From Alteromonas abrolhosensis (GTDB taxonomy: Bacteria > Pseudomonadota > Gammaproteobacteria > Enterobacterales > Alteromonadaceae): a stretch of DNA of 64,000 nt. The notes under the pieces are model-generated. The model had not been told where the DNA came from. It made no database searches and saw nothing but the letters and a program-made list of their open reading frames with translations. The DNA lies in NCBI RefSeq assembly GCF_001953635.1, contig NZ_MEJH01000007.1, positions 124,001 through 188,000 of the forward strand. The letters are read 5' to 3'. The position numbers were made by a program, and so were the translations under genes. Shown here in pieces: positions 43,607-53,930 of this stretch (its first letter is position 1; each line of letters opens with the position of its first letter).

Positions 43607-44874
43607 TTGTCAATCGCGGTTAAAACTTGCTGATGACGCTTTTTTCCGTACATCACCTCATCGGCCTTATCTAGCCATTCCTGCACGGTTTCAATGCCTT
43701 CGCTCCACTCAACCCAGCCTACGCTAAAACTGATAGGCACTACCTTATTATCATCTACCTCGACTTCAAATTTGCATTTAGCGACCCGATTGAAAAAAGC
43801 TTCGGTCTCTTTTTCATTTGTTCCATACAGCAAGATGACAAACTCATCGCCACCAATGCGCCCAAACCTATCGCTATCACGCAGCAGATTGCTCATCTTT
43901 TCAGAGAACTCGACAAGTGCCTTGTCACCTACCTTGTGCCCGTATCTATCGTTTATTTCTTTAAATTTATTTAGGTCGATGTAAACAAGGGTGGAGTTTT
44001 GTTCACCGCGATCCATGCGAGAAATTTCATCGCTTAATTGACTAAATATTTCTCGTCTATTGGCAAGTCCGGTAAGCGAGTCAGTTTTAGAAAGGTGCTC
44101 TAGTTTAGTCACCGCACTCATTAACGCTTGCTGTTGCGCTTTCTCTCTTGTTATGTCGTCAGCCGTACCCAAAATAAGCGACTGCATTTCGCGATCGTCG
44201 TAAATCAAGCTTCCACGGTCGTGAAGGTACTTCACTTCGCCCTTTGAGTCATATATTCGATATTGAATATCCCAATTTTGTAAAGGACGCTGTCGAAACA
44301 ATTTTAAAACCCGTGCTTTATCGTCTTCATGAACATGGTCAATAAAGCTTGTTGGATTGCAATATAGCTCATATTCGTTACGGCCAAAGATATTAGAATA
44401 CCCGTCGTTCACATACTGTAGTTTGGTAAGATCAGGTGTCGCCACCCAGATGAAAGTTCTGTCGGAAAAAGCGCTGACAATTTTACTGAACAAGGCATCT
44501 ACTTGAAAAAGCTCAGCCTGAATTCGCTTTTTCTCATCGATATCTTCTACGATAGAAATAAAATAGTCTGGGTTATTGTGCTGGTCTCTGACTAACGATA
44601 CCGTTAACTTCGCCCAAACCAACTCACCGTCACGCCTAACATAGCGCTTTTCTATTGCGTAATTGTCGATATCGCCAGCCATTAGGCGTTCTAGATAACT
44701 GAGATCTTCATCTAGATAGTCCGGCGCGGTTAATTCTTGAAAAGTTAACTTAGTCAGCTCTTCATCAGAATACCCTAAGAAGTCACACAGCCGTTTATTA
44801 ACACGTATAAAGCTTCCATCCACGCTCACGTGCGCAAGCCCCACTGGACAAAAGTGAAAGGTTTTTTCAAACAT
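43597..44874 (-). CDS. PAS-PAS diguanylate cyclase
   Basis: A 425-residue soluble GGDEF protein. Two PAS domains lie at about 5-115 (HVSVDGSFIRVNKRLCDFLG) and 130-250; the GGDEF domain begins near residue 265 with SLTGLANRREIF and has the active-site RIGGDEFVILL. It should make cyclic di-GMP in response to an unknown signal sensed by the PAS domains. It is convergent with puuD and probably unrelated to the purine operon. Confidence 0.93.
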   Translation of the reverse strand: MFEKTFHFCPVGLAHVSVDGSFIRVNKRLCDFLGYSDEELTKLTFQELTAPDYLDEDLSYLERLMAGDIDNYAIEKRYVRRDGELVWAKLTVSLVRDQHNNPDYFISIVEDIDEKKRIQAELFQVDALFSKIVSAFSDRTFIWVATPDLTKLQYVNDGYSNIFGRNEYELYCNPTSFIDHVHEDDKARVLKLFRQRPLQNWDIQYRIYDSKGEVKYLHDRGSLIYDDREMQSLILGTADDITREKAQQQALMSAVTKLEHLSKTDSLTGLANRREIFSQLSDEISRMDRGEQNSTLVYIDLNKFKEINDRYGHKVGDKALVEFSEKMSNLLRDSDRFGRIGGDEFVILLYGTNEKETEAFFNRVAKCKFEVEVDDNKVVPISFSVGWVEWSEGIETVQEWLDKADEVMYGKKRHQQVLTAIDKAM

Positions 44875-45166
44875 AGGGCATTGCCCCGCTAAGTAATTGC
44901 ATTCCGTCGCCTCAAGAAGTGGCGCTCAAACAATAATGAGCCCCATTTATACTTTGGTATAAGCCATTATAGATTAACTTTTTTCAATCGCTAAAAACTG
45001 AACCTAAGAAAAAGGCTTAGATAGCGTCTAACTGCGACATAGCGGTAAAAGGCATTTGATGGTGGAGATTGCTTTTCACCTGAAAAAAGTTGCTAGTCAG
45101 CTTTAAACGCTAACCATTACTTCTTTAGTTGCCTATGTTAGCGTTTTTTCTCAATAGGACAGTTAA

Positions 45167-45442
45167 ATGATCGAGTTTTCAGTCGTTATCTATTCTCAAC
45201 CAAACCAACAAGATGCACTTTTAGACGCATTGTTACCCTTGGTTAAATCAAGCCGAGAAGAAGTCGGCGCAGTGATGTATGACCTACATGCATGTGAAGA
45301 GGGTGTATTTGTTATTACGGAGAAATGGCAATCTCAGGATGCCCTTGATGCTCATGAAGCTACTGAACACTTTGTTGGTTTCCAAGAAAAAGCCGGAGAG
45401 CTTGTTGAAAAAGTACTTCGATTACCGCTAGTGTCGGTCTAG
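45167..45442 (+). CDS. Antibiotic biosynthesis monooxygenase (ABM/YgiN-like) protein
   Basis: A 91-residue ABM-fold protein: FSVVIYSQPNQQDALLDAL, VGAVMYDLH, FVITEKWQSQDALDAHEAT and a conserved His in the last of these. Such small dimeric proteins act on quinols, heme or aromatic polyketides without a bound cofactor; E. coli YgiN is a quinol monooxygenase. AGGAC precedes the ATG. It is convergent with the HxlR regulator, which may control it. Confidence 0.82.
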   Translation: MIEFSVVIYSQPNQQDALLDALLPLVKSSREEVGAVMYDLHACEEGVFVITEKWQSQDALDAHEATEHFVGFQEKAGELVEKVLRLPLVSV

Positions 45443-45459
45443 CACTTTGTAAAGCAAAT

Positions 45460-45482
45460 GCGGTGAGATAAATGCTCACCGC
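45460..45482. terminator. Hairpin between convergent YgiN-like and HxlR genes
   Basis: GCGGTGAG (45460-45467) and CTCACCGC (45475-45482) are perfect 8-bp arms with a 7-base loop. T-tracts are short on both strands; a bidirectional terminator is the likeliest role. Confidence 0.55.
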
Positions 45483-45491
45483 TAGCGGTAT

Positions 45492-45851
45492 TTAATCATT
45501 CGTGTGGTTTTCAGACCAGACTCTTAGCTGTTCAAGAATATCTAGCGCTGAGCGCCCAAACTCGGTGAGACTATAAGCAACCGCAATTGGACGAGAGTCG
45601 ATAACGTTGCGGATCACCATACCGTTGTTTTCCAGCTCTTTAAGGCGCTGATCAACCATCTTCCGGCTGGCACCGCCAAGCATTCTACACAGGTCGTTAA
45701 ATCTAACAGGCTCATCTTTGAGATGATAAATAATAGAACCCGTCCACTTTCCACCTATTAACCGCATGCCTCGTTCTATAGCACACGGTTCGTTACAGGT
45801 ACTCAAAATGGAATTTTTACTCTTTTCATCAATGATTGCTTTATCGTTCAT
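45492..45851 (-). CDS. HxlR family transcriptional regulator
   Basis: A 119-residue winged-helix regulator. MRLIGGKWTGSIIYHLKD, RFNDLCRMLGGASRKMVDQRL and RPIAVAYSLTEFGRSALDIL match the HxlR/YodB family. Cys21 and Cys26 in STCNEPCAIERG lie where YodB/QsrR-type regulators have a redox- or quinone-sensing cysteine, so a quinone/electrophile sensor is plausible. ATG at 45851 has TAGGA upstream. It probably controls the YgiN-like or KefG/KefB genes. Confidence 0.86.
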   Translation of the reverse strand: MNDKAIIDEKSKNSILSTCNEPCAIERGMRLIGGKWTGSIIYHLKDEPVRFNDLCRMLGGASRKMVDQRLKELENNGMVIRNVIDSRPIAVAYSLTEFGRSALDILEQLRVWSENHTND

Positions 45852-45939
45852 TTTTATCCTACCCGTGACTGACGGCCTCAAAGGTAGCCGTTGTCTAATA
45901 AAGTACATTATCTAAAGGTATCAAAAAAGCACTAGCCTA

Positions 45940-46437
45940 TTAGAAACGATAAAGTGCACTTAAAACGAAAGACTCGGAGCCTGGATTAGTGTCCCCTAAG
46001 CCACCATTTGAAATGTGTCCGATTTCAGCTTCAAGTATTACTTTTTCATTTAGTTCATATAAAGAGGACAACGACGAATAAAACTCAATGGTGTCGCCTA
46101 AATCATCAGACTCATCCACAATGCCTGCATGAAATGCAACTCTAACGCTGAATTTACCTCGCTGATAAACGTCTTTAGCAAGGCCTGCAGAGAAGTAATG
46201 CTGACCTTCATCAGCTGAAATCAATAAAAGCGTTGGACGAAGACCATAGTAATCCTCTAACGGGCTGTGCACGTACGCAGTATGTATGGCGTTTCTATCA
46301 GCGCTATCAAATAAATTCCAAACTGCCGCCCCAGCTTTTAGCTCGCTTCCTTGAGGCAACGCATACGTTGTAATAGAGAAAAACGAGATTGCTGCGGCTG
46401 CAACCAAAATGGCAAGTGTTTTAAAGCATGTTTTCAT
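45940..46437 (-). CDS. PagL-like lipid A deacylase
   Basis: A 165-residue outer-membrane beta-barrel with a signal peptide (ends near TTYALPQ). The C-terminal GHISNGGLGDTNPGSESF matches the PagL region with catalytic His and Ser and a downstream acidic residue, and the last residues are ALYRF, with terminal Phe. PagL removes the 3-O-acyl chain from lipid A. It is about as long as family members. No regulatory or lipid A gene is next to it. Confidence 0.78.
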   Translation of the reverse strand: MKTCFKTLAILVAAAAISFFSITTYALPQGSELKAGAAVWNLFDSADRNAIHTAYVHSPLEDYYGLRPTLLLISADEGQHYFSAGLAKDVYQRGKFSVRVAFHAGIVDESDDLGDTIEFYSSLSSLYELNEKVILEAEIGHISNGGLGDTNPGSESFVLSALYRF

Positions 46438-46652
46438 GTTTGTACTGTTCTAAGCAAAAGTTATGTGTAGATGCGTGTCCATTCATGATCCTTTGTCCCT
46501 GAGTCAACAATAGTAATCAAGTTACTTTTTTCAACCTAATAACCATTAGTTACCTTATAACTTAGAAGAAATAGCCATTCGATTTTGTTTTAAACACAGC
46601 GTAATGTTTAAGATGAAAGCAGTTTTACGAATAAACCCTAGGCCGCAACCAA

Positions 46653-47297
46653 ATGAATGAAGCAGATACAACGACCATAGAGAACTCGAAAAGTAACAAA
46701 AAGGTACTGGTTCTTTTCGCTCACCCCGCGCAAACCCGTTCAGAAGTAAATGTGCCGCTTTTTCACGAAGCAAAAATGAATAAACACGTTACTGCTGTTG
46801 ACTTGTATGCAGAGTATCCAGATTTCAATATTGATATTGAACGGGAGCAGCAGCGTTTAATCGACCACGATGTCGTTGTTTTTCTGTTTCCACTTTACTG
46901 GTATTCCACACCTTCAATCTTAAAAGAATGGCAAGATTTAGTGTTGGAATATGGTTTTGCCTATGGGCATGAAGGCACTGCACTTAAAGATAAATTATTT
47001 CTTTGCGCATTAAGTGCAGGCGGTAAGGAAGAAGCCTATCAAACTGATGGCTTTAATCATTACACCATCAGGCAACTGCTCCAGCCTTTAGAGCAAATGG
47101 CTCAGATCACGCACATGACCTACATTGCTCCTTTTGCGATCTTTGGCTCTCGTACTGCGCAAGAAGAGCATCGCGTTGCTGAACATAGAGGTAAGTGGAC
47201 AACCTTGCTAAACAAATTGACCACTAACACCCTGAATCTAGAAAAAGCAAAGCACATCGAGAATCTCGCAGACCTTTGTACGTCGCAAGGAGAGTAA
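46653..47297 (+). CDS. KefG/KefF-like NAD(P)H:quinone oxidoreductase
   Basis: A 214-residue flavodoxin-fold oxidoreductase. VLVLFAHPAQTRSEVN is the flavin-binding segment; VVFLFPLYWYSTPSILKEWQD and GFAYGHEGTALKDK are characteristic of KefF/KefG ancillary proteins, which activate the Kef antiporter and reduce quinones. The stop is one base ahead of the kefB-like start with AAGGAGAG as ribosome binding site, so the two are one operon. The start codon (46653) lacks a strong Shine-Dalgarno sequence. Confidence 0.88.
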   Translation: MNEADTTTIENSKSNKKVLVLFAHPAQTRSEVNVPLFHEAKMNKHVTAVDLYAEYPDFNIDIEREQQRLIDHDVVVFLFPLYWYSTPSILKEWQDLVLEYGFAYGHEGTALKDKLFLCALSAGGKEEAYQTDGFNHYTIRQLLQPLEQMAQITHMTYIAPFAIFGSRTAQEEHRVAEHRGKWTTLLNKLTTNTLNLEKAKHIENLADLCTSQGE

Positions 47298-47298
47298 C

Positions 47299-49224
47299 GT
47301 GACTGGCTATTTCTTATATGCATTTATCTATCTGGTCGCCGCCGTAATTTCAGTGCCCATTGCGAAGCGTCTTGGATTAGGGTCTGTACTAGGCTATTTA
47401 ATAGCGGGGCTAGTGATTGGGCCGATATTCGGCCTTGTTGGTGACGAAACTGTTGCCATTCAACATTTTGCTGAATTCGGTGTAGTCATGATGCTGTTTT
47501 TGGTTGGGCTAGAACTAGAGCCTCGCTCACTGTGGGCGATGAAGTCAAAGCTGCTGGGACTTGGCGGCCTTCAATTAACGCTGACCACAGCTTTTATCAC
47601 AGGCGCCGCATTGATACTTGGCCAGCCTCTTGGTATCTCCCTTACCATAGGTCTGATTTTCGCGCTGTCTTCAACTGCCATTGTCTTACAAACCTTACAA
47701 GAAAAGGGCCTTCAGAAAACGGAAGGGGGTAAAAGCGCCTTCTCTGTTTTGCTGTTTCAAGATATTGCAGTTATTCCTATGCTTGCACTCATTCCTCTTC
47801 TTGCCATACCTGAACTAGTAGCTGAAGGAAGCGCACAGAGTAGCGATGCAGGGTCGCACGATAGTCTAAATCTTGTTGAAGGGCTTGCTCCCTGGGCATC
47901 GGGCTTAGTGATTATTAGCTCAATTGCCTTCTTAACGGTGGGAGGTCACTATTTAAGCCGACCTTTGTTTAAATTTGTTGCAGCGTCGGGTTTAAGGGAA
48001 ATCTTTACCGCCACAGCGCTTATGCTAATCATTGGTATTGCAGCGTTAATGGGTCTTGTTGGACTGTCTCCCGCCCTCGGTGCATTCTTAGCTGGCGTGG
48101 TTTTGGCTAACAGTGAATTCCGTCATGAACTTGAAGCCAATATCGAACCGTTTAAAGGCTTATTGTTAGGTCTTTTCTTTATCACGGTCGGCGCTGGTAT
48201 CAATTTTTCTGTGCTTTCTGAAAGTCCTATGCTAGTTGCAGGGCTTACCATCGCTGTTATGCTTGTGAAAGCCATTGTACTGTTTATCATAGCTTTAATT
48301 TTTAAAATAAAAGGCACTAAAAAGTGGCTGTTCACACTTAGCCTCGCACAAGCCGGTGAATTTGGCTTTGTGCTGTTAAGTTTTGCCTCGCAAAACTATG
48401 TCCTGCCCCGCGATATCATTTCAGTTCTTTCACTTGTTGTTGCCATTTCCATGTTCTTAACGCCAGGGCTTTTCATTCTTTTCGACAAGGCGATTATTCC
48501 TCGCTATAAAAACGCGAAGTCTCAGCGAACACAAGACACCATCGATGAAAGAGGCACAGTGGTTATTGCTGGAATTGGGCGGTTTGGTCAAATTATTAAC
48601 CGCCTTTTAGTGGCCAACGATGTAAATACCGTTGTGCTTGATATTCGCTCTGAGCAAATAGACCTTATCAGACGGATTGGCACCAAAGCCTATTTTGGCG
48701 ATGCATCCAAACCAGACATTTTGCATACTGCTGGCGCCCATGAAGCATCGTTATTAGTTATTGCTATAGACGATAAAGAAACCGCTGCCGAAATGGTGAA
48801 ATACGCCAAGCACGCATTTCCTAACATTAAAGTGCTTGCGCGTGCCTTTGACCGCGGTCATGGGTATCGCTTGCGCCAGTTGGGCGCAGATTTTGTGGTA
48901 TCTGAGACGTACCACAGCGCTCTTGAGATGGGCGCAGAGGCACTTCGCTCACTCAATATTCACCCTTTCCAAGTTGAACGGCAAAAAATGGCGTATAAAA
49001 ATATTGAGGCTCAGCAAAACGATGTGCTGTATCACGCGTGGGCGGATGAGGCCAGCGGAGAACGAGTAGACAATAATTATCTGAAACTTTTTATTGAACT
49101 TGAGTCGCTAATCGAAAATGCGCTAAAAGCAGATTTACACGACAAGCATTCGAAAATGCGTGGCTGGACGCCACCACCGAAAGGCTATGCTGAAAACCTC
49201 GCGCCCGATGAGAAACCTGATTAG
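47299..49224 (+). CDS. KefB/KefC-like glutathione-gated potassium efflux antiporter
   Basis: A 641-residue CPA2 antiporter. The membrane domain has about 12 segments (GLGSVLGYLIAGLVIGP, FLVGLELEPRSLW, ALSSTAIVLQTLQEKG, LAQAGEFGFVLLSF) and the C-terminal RCK/TrkA-N domain has VVIAGIGRFGQIINRLL and YFGDASKPDIL. Opens during electrophile stress to acidify the cytoplasm. The GTG start is coupled to the KefG-like gene. Which of KefB or KefC it is cannot be decided from sequence alone. Confidence 0.9.
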   Translation: MTGYFLYAFIYLVAAVISVPIAKRLGLGSVLGYLIAGLVIGPIFGLVGDETVAIQHFAEFGVVMMLFLVGLELEPRSLWAMKSKLLGLGGLQLTLTTAFITGAALILGQPLGISLTIGLIFALSSTAIVLQTLQEKGLQKTEGGKSAFSVLLFQDIAVIPMLALIPLLAIPELVAEGSAQSSDAGSHDSLNLVEGLAPWASGLVIISSIAFLTVGGHYLSRPLFKFVAASGLREIFTATALMLIIGIAALMGLVGLSPALGAFLAGVVLANSEFRHELEANIEPFKGLLLGLFFITVGAGINFSVLSESPMLVAGLTIAVMLVKAIVLFIIALIFKIKGTKKWLFTLSLAQAGEFGFVLLSFASQNYVLPRDIISVLSLVVAISMFLTPGLFILFDKAIIPRYKNAKSQRTQDTIDERGTVVIAGIGRFGQIINRLLVANDVNTVVLDIRSEQIDLIRRIGTKAYFGDASKPDILHTAGAHEASLLVIAIDDKETAAEMVKYAKHAFPNIKVLARAFDRGHGYRLRQLGADFVVSETYHSALEMGAEALRSLNIHPFQVERQKMAYKNIEAQQNDVLYHAWADEASGERVDNNYLKLFIELESLIENALKADLHDKHSKMRGWTPPPKGYAENLAPDEKPD

Positions 49225-49502
49225 GGTGAATTGCGAACTAGCCGGCGGTATTTCGAGAGGGTAATTGTCTGATAGTGACCGGACACCCACGAATATTTAT
49301 GGGCGGTAGCATACTATCGCCTTGTAAAAATAAACAAAAAGCTGATCGAAAAGGGAAAAAAACGCTATAACCTGTATGTATATCAAACTTGTCGTATATT
49401 GGCTTTTTATCTTTCACGTTCAGAAGTTGACACGCGCCTTGTACAAGATAACCCATTGCCTTAGTGGGAATAAAAAGTGGTCTATTTAAATGGAGAGTTA
49501 CC

Positions 49503-50636
49503 ATGTTGTCTGAAAAAAGTCGCTTTCACAGCCTAACAATGCGCACTGTGCTTATATTTACTGTGCTCGCTGTATTAAATGCCTGTGATGATGCCCCTAC
49601 TCCACCAAAAGCCGTATCATCTTCACCTGTAACACTTTATAAAGTGCAGCATTCAGACGAAACCATAGCTAAATTCCCGGGGCAAGTAGAAGCGGCTGAA
49701 TATTCAAACCTCTCGTTTCGCATTGGCGGCAAATTACAAGAGCTCAAGGTAAAAGCAGGCGAAGAAGTTAAAGAAAACCAGCTTATTGCTCGACTTGACG
49801 ACAGAGACGCAAAAGCACAGCTAGCCACAGCCCAGTCGCAGTTCGATGTAGCGTCGGCCATGTTTGAACGCATGGAAGCATCGGTGGAAAAAGGGGCAGT
49901 AAGTCGCTCTACCTTTGACGAAGCGAAAGCTAATTTTTTAGCGGCAAAAGCGAGCCTTACCAACGCACAGGATCAGTTAAGCTATACCGAGCTCCGCGCC
50001 CCCTTCGCTGGACTAATTGCTTCGGTACCCGTTGAGAATTACCAAGTTGTGGTTCCGCAGCAAACCATTGCCGAGCTTCATATGCCAGGGGCAATAGATG
50101 TGACATTTCAACTGCCCGAGCAAAAGATGCGTATGATTGACCGTTCTAGGGCCCGTAAAAACCGAACGTCTGAAATGGCGTGGGTGACGTTTTCCGGAAT
50201 GCCAGAAAAACGCTACGCGGCCATGTATAAGGATCACGAAAGCACCACGCGACAAGGCGAGCTTAGCTATGAGGTAACAATTACTCTGCCAGAACCAGAC
50301 GACATCAATGTTCTAGCGGGCATGAGCGCCACCGTATTACTTGATATGTCGAAACTCATTGAGTCTAACGCGAAGCTTTGGCTGGTGCCTTTTGGTGCGG
50401 TGGTTACCGACAATGCAGATCCAGACAAAGCGATTGTATGGCGTTTTAAGCCTAGTGATAGCGACGCAACGAAGGGCACCGTAGAAGCAGTAGAAGTAAT
50501 GATTACGCGCGGTATTTCCAACGGTCTGTTAGTTGAAGGCCCGCTAAACGACGATGATAAAATCGTTGCTGCTGGAGCTCATCTTGTAAAAGAAGGCCAA
50601 GCTGTTACGGAGTGGACGAAAGAAGGGGGCCTATAA
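49503..50636 (+). CDS. RND efflux periplasmic adaptor lipoprotein
   Basis: A 377-residue membrane fusion protein. A lipoprotein signal ends at LNAC (lipobox, Cys28). Barrel-sandwich/lipoyl halves are IGGKLQELKVKAGEEV and ELRAPFAGLIASVPVENYQVV, separated by an alpha-hairpin with VEKGAVSRSTFDEAK. ATG at 49503 is preceded by GGAGAG; the upstream open frame is not part of the protein. The RND pump follows four bases after its stop. No outer-membrane TolC gene or local regulator is beside it. Confidence 0.9.
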   Translation: MLSEKSRFHSLTMRTVLIFTVLAVLNACDDAPTPPKAVSSSPVTLYKVQHSDETIAKFPGQVEAAEYSNLSFRIGGKLQELKVKAGEEVKENQLIARLDDRDAKAQLATAQSQFDVASAMFERMEASVEKGAVSRSTFDEAKANFLAAKASLTNAQDQLSYTELRAPFAGLIASVPVENYQVVVPQQTIAELHMPGAIDVTFQLPEQKMRMIDRSRARKNRTSEMAWVTFSGMPEKRYAAMYKDHESTTRQGELSYEVTITLPEPDDINVLAGMSATVLLDMSKLIESNAKLWLVPFGAVVTDNADPDKAIVWRFKPSDSDATKGTVEAVEVMITRGISNGLLVEGPLNDDDKIVAAGAHLVKEGQAVTEWTKEGGL

Positions 50637-50639
50637 GCC

Positions 50640-53600
50640 ATGGTCGAGTATTTTTTTCGTCAAAAAGTAATTAGCTGGATGGTCGCCATCATCTTGGGTG
50701 TTGGCGGCATTGTGACTTTTCTTGGCTTAGGTCAGCTAGAGTTTCCCGAATTCACCATTAGAAATGCTCTGGTTATTACTCAATACCCAGGGGCAACGCC
50801 TGAGCAAGTTGAGGAAGAAGTAACGCTGCAGCTTGAAAAGGCGATTCAGCGTATACCCAATGTTAAACGAATCAGCTCAGTAAACATGGTTGGGCTATCG
50901 CAGATTACCGTTGAACTTAAAAGTAGCGTTCAGGCCAAGGAGCTAGAGCAATACTGGGACAACTTGCGCCGTAAAGTGGGTGATGCACAGGCTTCACTGC
51001 CCCCGGGAACCAGCACATCTATTGTGAATGATGACTTTGGTGACGTATTTGGGTTACTGCTTACCCTTACAAGTAAAGACTACTCCCTTAAGCAAATGGA
51101 AGACTTTGCAGATCTAATGCAGCGAGAAATTCAGCTTGTTGACGGGGTAAAAAAGGTGTCGATTGCCGGCACGGTTAACGAGCAAATTATCGTGTCATTA
51201 GATCACGATAAAATGAAAGCTTTAAACGTTTCTGCCGACTCAATTGCAGGCCTTCTAACCGCACAAAACGTGGTTGGCAACGCAGGGTCAATTAAGGTTC
51301 AGGGGAAACGCCTCTCTATTCAGCCCACCGGTGAGTTTGACAACTTAGAGGCGTTAGGCCAAGTGGTAATTGGTTCTCCCGCAAGCGGCCTTATTCGTTT
51401 AACAGATATTGCAACCATTGAACGCAAGCTTAACGACACACCGTCTATTTTGTATCACAGCGCCGGTACACCAGCTCTTTCGATAGGCGTGTCTTTCGCC
51501 TCAGGAGTTAATGTTGTTGAAGTGGGCAAACGGCTCGAAAATAGCATTGCGGAGTTAGAACAGCGCATGCCTCTAGGCATGTCCCTTAACACTGTTTACA
51601 ACCAGCCCACGGTGGTGGACGACTCTGTGACAGGCTTCCTCATTAACCTGGTTGAAGCGGTCGCCATCGTAATCTTTGTACTTCTGCTTTTTATGGGCTG
51701 GCGCAGTGGCGTGCTGATGGGGCTTATTCTTGTGCTAACCATTCTTGGCACTTTTATTTTGATGTCTATAAAAGGCATTGAATTGCAAAAAATCTCCTTA
51801 GGTGCGCTTATCATTGCCCTTGGTATGTTGGTCGATAACGCTATCGTGGTAACCGAAGGCATGTTAATTGGCGTGAGAAAAGGGCAAACCAAACTGCAGG
51901 CAGCCAAAGACGTAGTGTCTCAAAACGGTTTGCCGCTGCTTGGCGCCACAGTTATTGCAATTACCGCTTTTGCGCCCATTGGTCTGTCGCCAGACGCTAC
52001 CGGTGAATTTGTTGGCTCCCTCTTCTGGGTACTGTGCTTCTCGCTGTTCTTAAGTTGGCTCACCGCGTTAACCATCACCCCCTTCTTTTTCGACTTACTG
52101 TTTAAAACTGAAAAAGAGCGAGGCGCTAATGATGAAGATGATGACCCATACAAAGGCATTATTTTCACGGTGTACAAACGTGTACTCACTGCTGCTATCA
52201 ATCATCGTTACGTCACGATACTACTGGTGCTCGTTGCACTGGTAGGCAGTGTAGCGTCAGGCAAATTTGTAAAAAACGCGTTTTTTCCAGATTCGTCGAC
52301 ACCGCTGTTTTTCGTCGATTTGTGGCTGCCTGAGGGTAGCGACATCTTAACTACCGAGCAGTCTATACGCCGCCTAGAAGATAAAGTGCTAAGCATGGAA
52401 AACATTGCGAACGTAACCAGTGTAATTGGTGGTGGTGCACAGCGCTTAACGCTGACCTACGCACCAGAAGACAGATACGCCAGCTATGGCCAGCTTATTG
52501 TTGAAACCGATACCGTCGAGGCTCGTGACGCTCGTATGCGAGAAATTATCGAGTTGGTCAGACAAGACTTTCCTAATGTGCAATACAAAGTAAAAGCACT
52601 TCAGGTCGGGCCGTCCGCAAAAGCGGCAATTGAAGCAAGGATTTACGGGCCAGAACCAGAAGTTTTGCGGGAGATTAGCAGCGATGTTGAAGCAATATTC
52701 CAAGCAGAGAAAACCATGGACAGCGTGCGCTTATCATGGAGCAACAAAGTCCCATTCGTTGAGCCTGTATTTCTTGAAGAGCAAGCCAGGCGTATCGGCG
52801 TAACCCGCGATGCTGTGCATACTTCATTTCTACTGAATAACGAAGGTAAAACTGTTGGACTATACCGCGAAGGTAGCGATTTAATTCCCATTGTCATGCG
52901 CAACGATCTAAATCAACGCTACGACATTGATAATCTTGCCTCACTCAATGTATGGAGCCAAGAGCAAGGTAAATACATCAGCATGGCAGACGTTATTAGT
53001 AATGTGGATGTATCACTCGATAACCCTATTATTAAGCGCCGTAATCGGGTGCGGATGCTGGCGGTTTATGCCGAGCCAATGCCGTTATCTGGTGAAACAG
53101 CAGCTAGTGTGCAAGCTAAAGTACGCCCACTTGTCGAGGAACTTGAGCTTCCTGATGGCTATCGTATCGAATGGGGCGGCGAATATGAAACCTCAACCGA
53201 CGCACAAAGTGCCCTATTCGCAAGCATGCCCATAGGCATTTTAGGTATGTTCATCATTACCGTATTGCTGTTTGGTAAGCTTCGCCAGGCGTTAGCGATA
53301 TGGGGCGTAATACCGCTTACCACTATCGGCATTATTGGCGGCCTAGTGCTGGTCGGCGCACCGTTTACCTTCATGGCGCTATTGGGCAGTTTAAGCCTTA
53401 TCGGTATGGTGCTTAAAAACGGTATCGTACTAATGGAAGAAATAAATGTACAAGCAGAAGGCGATAGTGGTGCATTCGATGCTGTAGTAGCTGCGTCAGT
53501 TTCCCGTGTGCGCCCAGTCTCAATGGCAGCTATAACTACGATACTCGGCATGATCCCGCTATTTTCAGACGCGTTCTTTGCGTCTATGGCGGTAGTCATT

Positions 53601-53699
53601 GTATTTGGCCTCACGGTCGCTACCGTTCTTACACTGCTTATTTTACCAGTGCTGCATTGTACGTTTCACGGCATCAAAGCTGAGCGAGATTTACATTAG
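50640..53699 (+). CDS. RND family efflux permease
   Basis: A 1019-residue inner-membrane transporter with 12 transmembrane segments and two large periplasmic loops. The N-terminus IPGATPEQVEEEVTLQLEKA-type region is present as YPGATPEQVEEEV, and ALGMLVDNAIVVTEG carries the proton-relay Asp pair of TM4. Export substrates (drugs, solvents or metals) cannot be told from sequence. It is co-transcribed with the adaptor upstream. Confidence 0.93.
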   Translation: MVEYFFRQKVISWMVAIILGVGGIVTFLGLGQLEFPEFTIRNALVITQYPGATPEQVEEEVTLQLEKAIQRIPNVKRISSVNMVGLSQITVELKSSVQAKELEQYWDNLRRKVGDAQASLPPGTSTSIVNDDFGDVFGLLLTLTSKDYSLKQMEDFADLMQREIQLVDGVKKVSIAGTVNEQIIVSLDHDKMKALNVSADSIAGLLTAQNVVGNAGSIKVQGKRLSIQPTGEFDNLEALGQVVIGSPASGLIRLTDIATIERKLNDTPSILYHSAGTPALSIGVSFASGVNVVEVGKRLENSIAELEQRMPLGMSLNTVYNQPTVVDDSVTGFLINLVEAVAIVIFVLLLFMGWRSGVLMGLILVLTILGTFILMSIKGIELQKISLGALIIALGMLVDNAIVVTEGMLIGVRKGQTKLQAAKDVVSQNGLPLLGATVIAITAFAPIGLSPDATGEFVGSLFWVLCFSLFLSWLTALTITPFFFDLLFKTEKERGANDEDDDPYKGIIFTVYKRVLTAAINHRYVTILLVLVALVGSVASGKFVKNAFFPDSSTPLFFVDLWLPEGSDILTTEQSIRRLEDKVLSMENIANVTSVIGGGAQRLTLTYAPEDRYASYGQLIVETDTVEARDARMREIIELVRQDFPNVQYKVKALQVGPSAKAAIEARIYGPEPEVLREISSDVEAIFQAEKTMDSVRLSWSNKVPFVEPVFLEEQARRIGVTRDAVHTSFLLNNEGKTVGLYREGSDLIPIVMRNDLNQRYDIDNLASLNVWSQEQGKYISMADVISNVDVSLDNPIIKRRNRVRMLAVYAEPMPLSGETAASVQAKVRPLVEELELPDGYRIEWGGEYETSTDAQSALFASMPIGILGMFIITVLLFGKLRQALAIWGVIPLTTIGIIGGLVLVGAPFTFMALLGSLSLIGMVLKNGIVLMEEINVQAEGDSGAFDAVVAASVSRVRPVSMAAITTILGMIPLFSDAFFASMAVVIVFGLTVATVLTLLILPVLHCTFHGIKAERDLH

Positions 53700-53930
53700 G
53701 CACACTACAGCGATGGATTGTAGACGAAAGATGAGTAGCGCAGAGATAATGCTTGCTTCATTATTCCACACTTTATTAATTCTCGCTTAACACTATGTTT
53801 TGCAGTACATTTATTACTCGCTGCAAGGAAACTGCTGGCGGGTATACCAAAAGCCTCAATCAGGGTTAACGCACACAGCCTGTTTGAGGCGAATAATAAA
53901 TTTCTCAGTTAAAGGAGCTAACTGCTAGTA

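Noticed and set aside
53159..53614. Minus-strand frame of 151 codons within the RND permease gene
   Set aside because: Antisense to the conserved C-terminal transport helices of the pump; no start signals.
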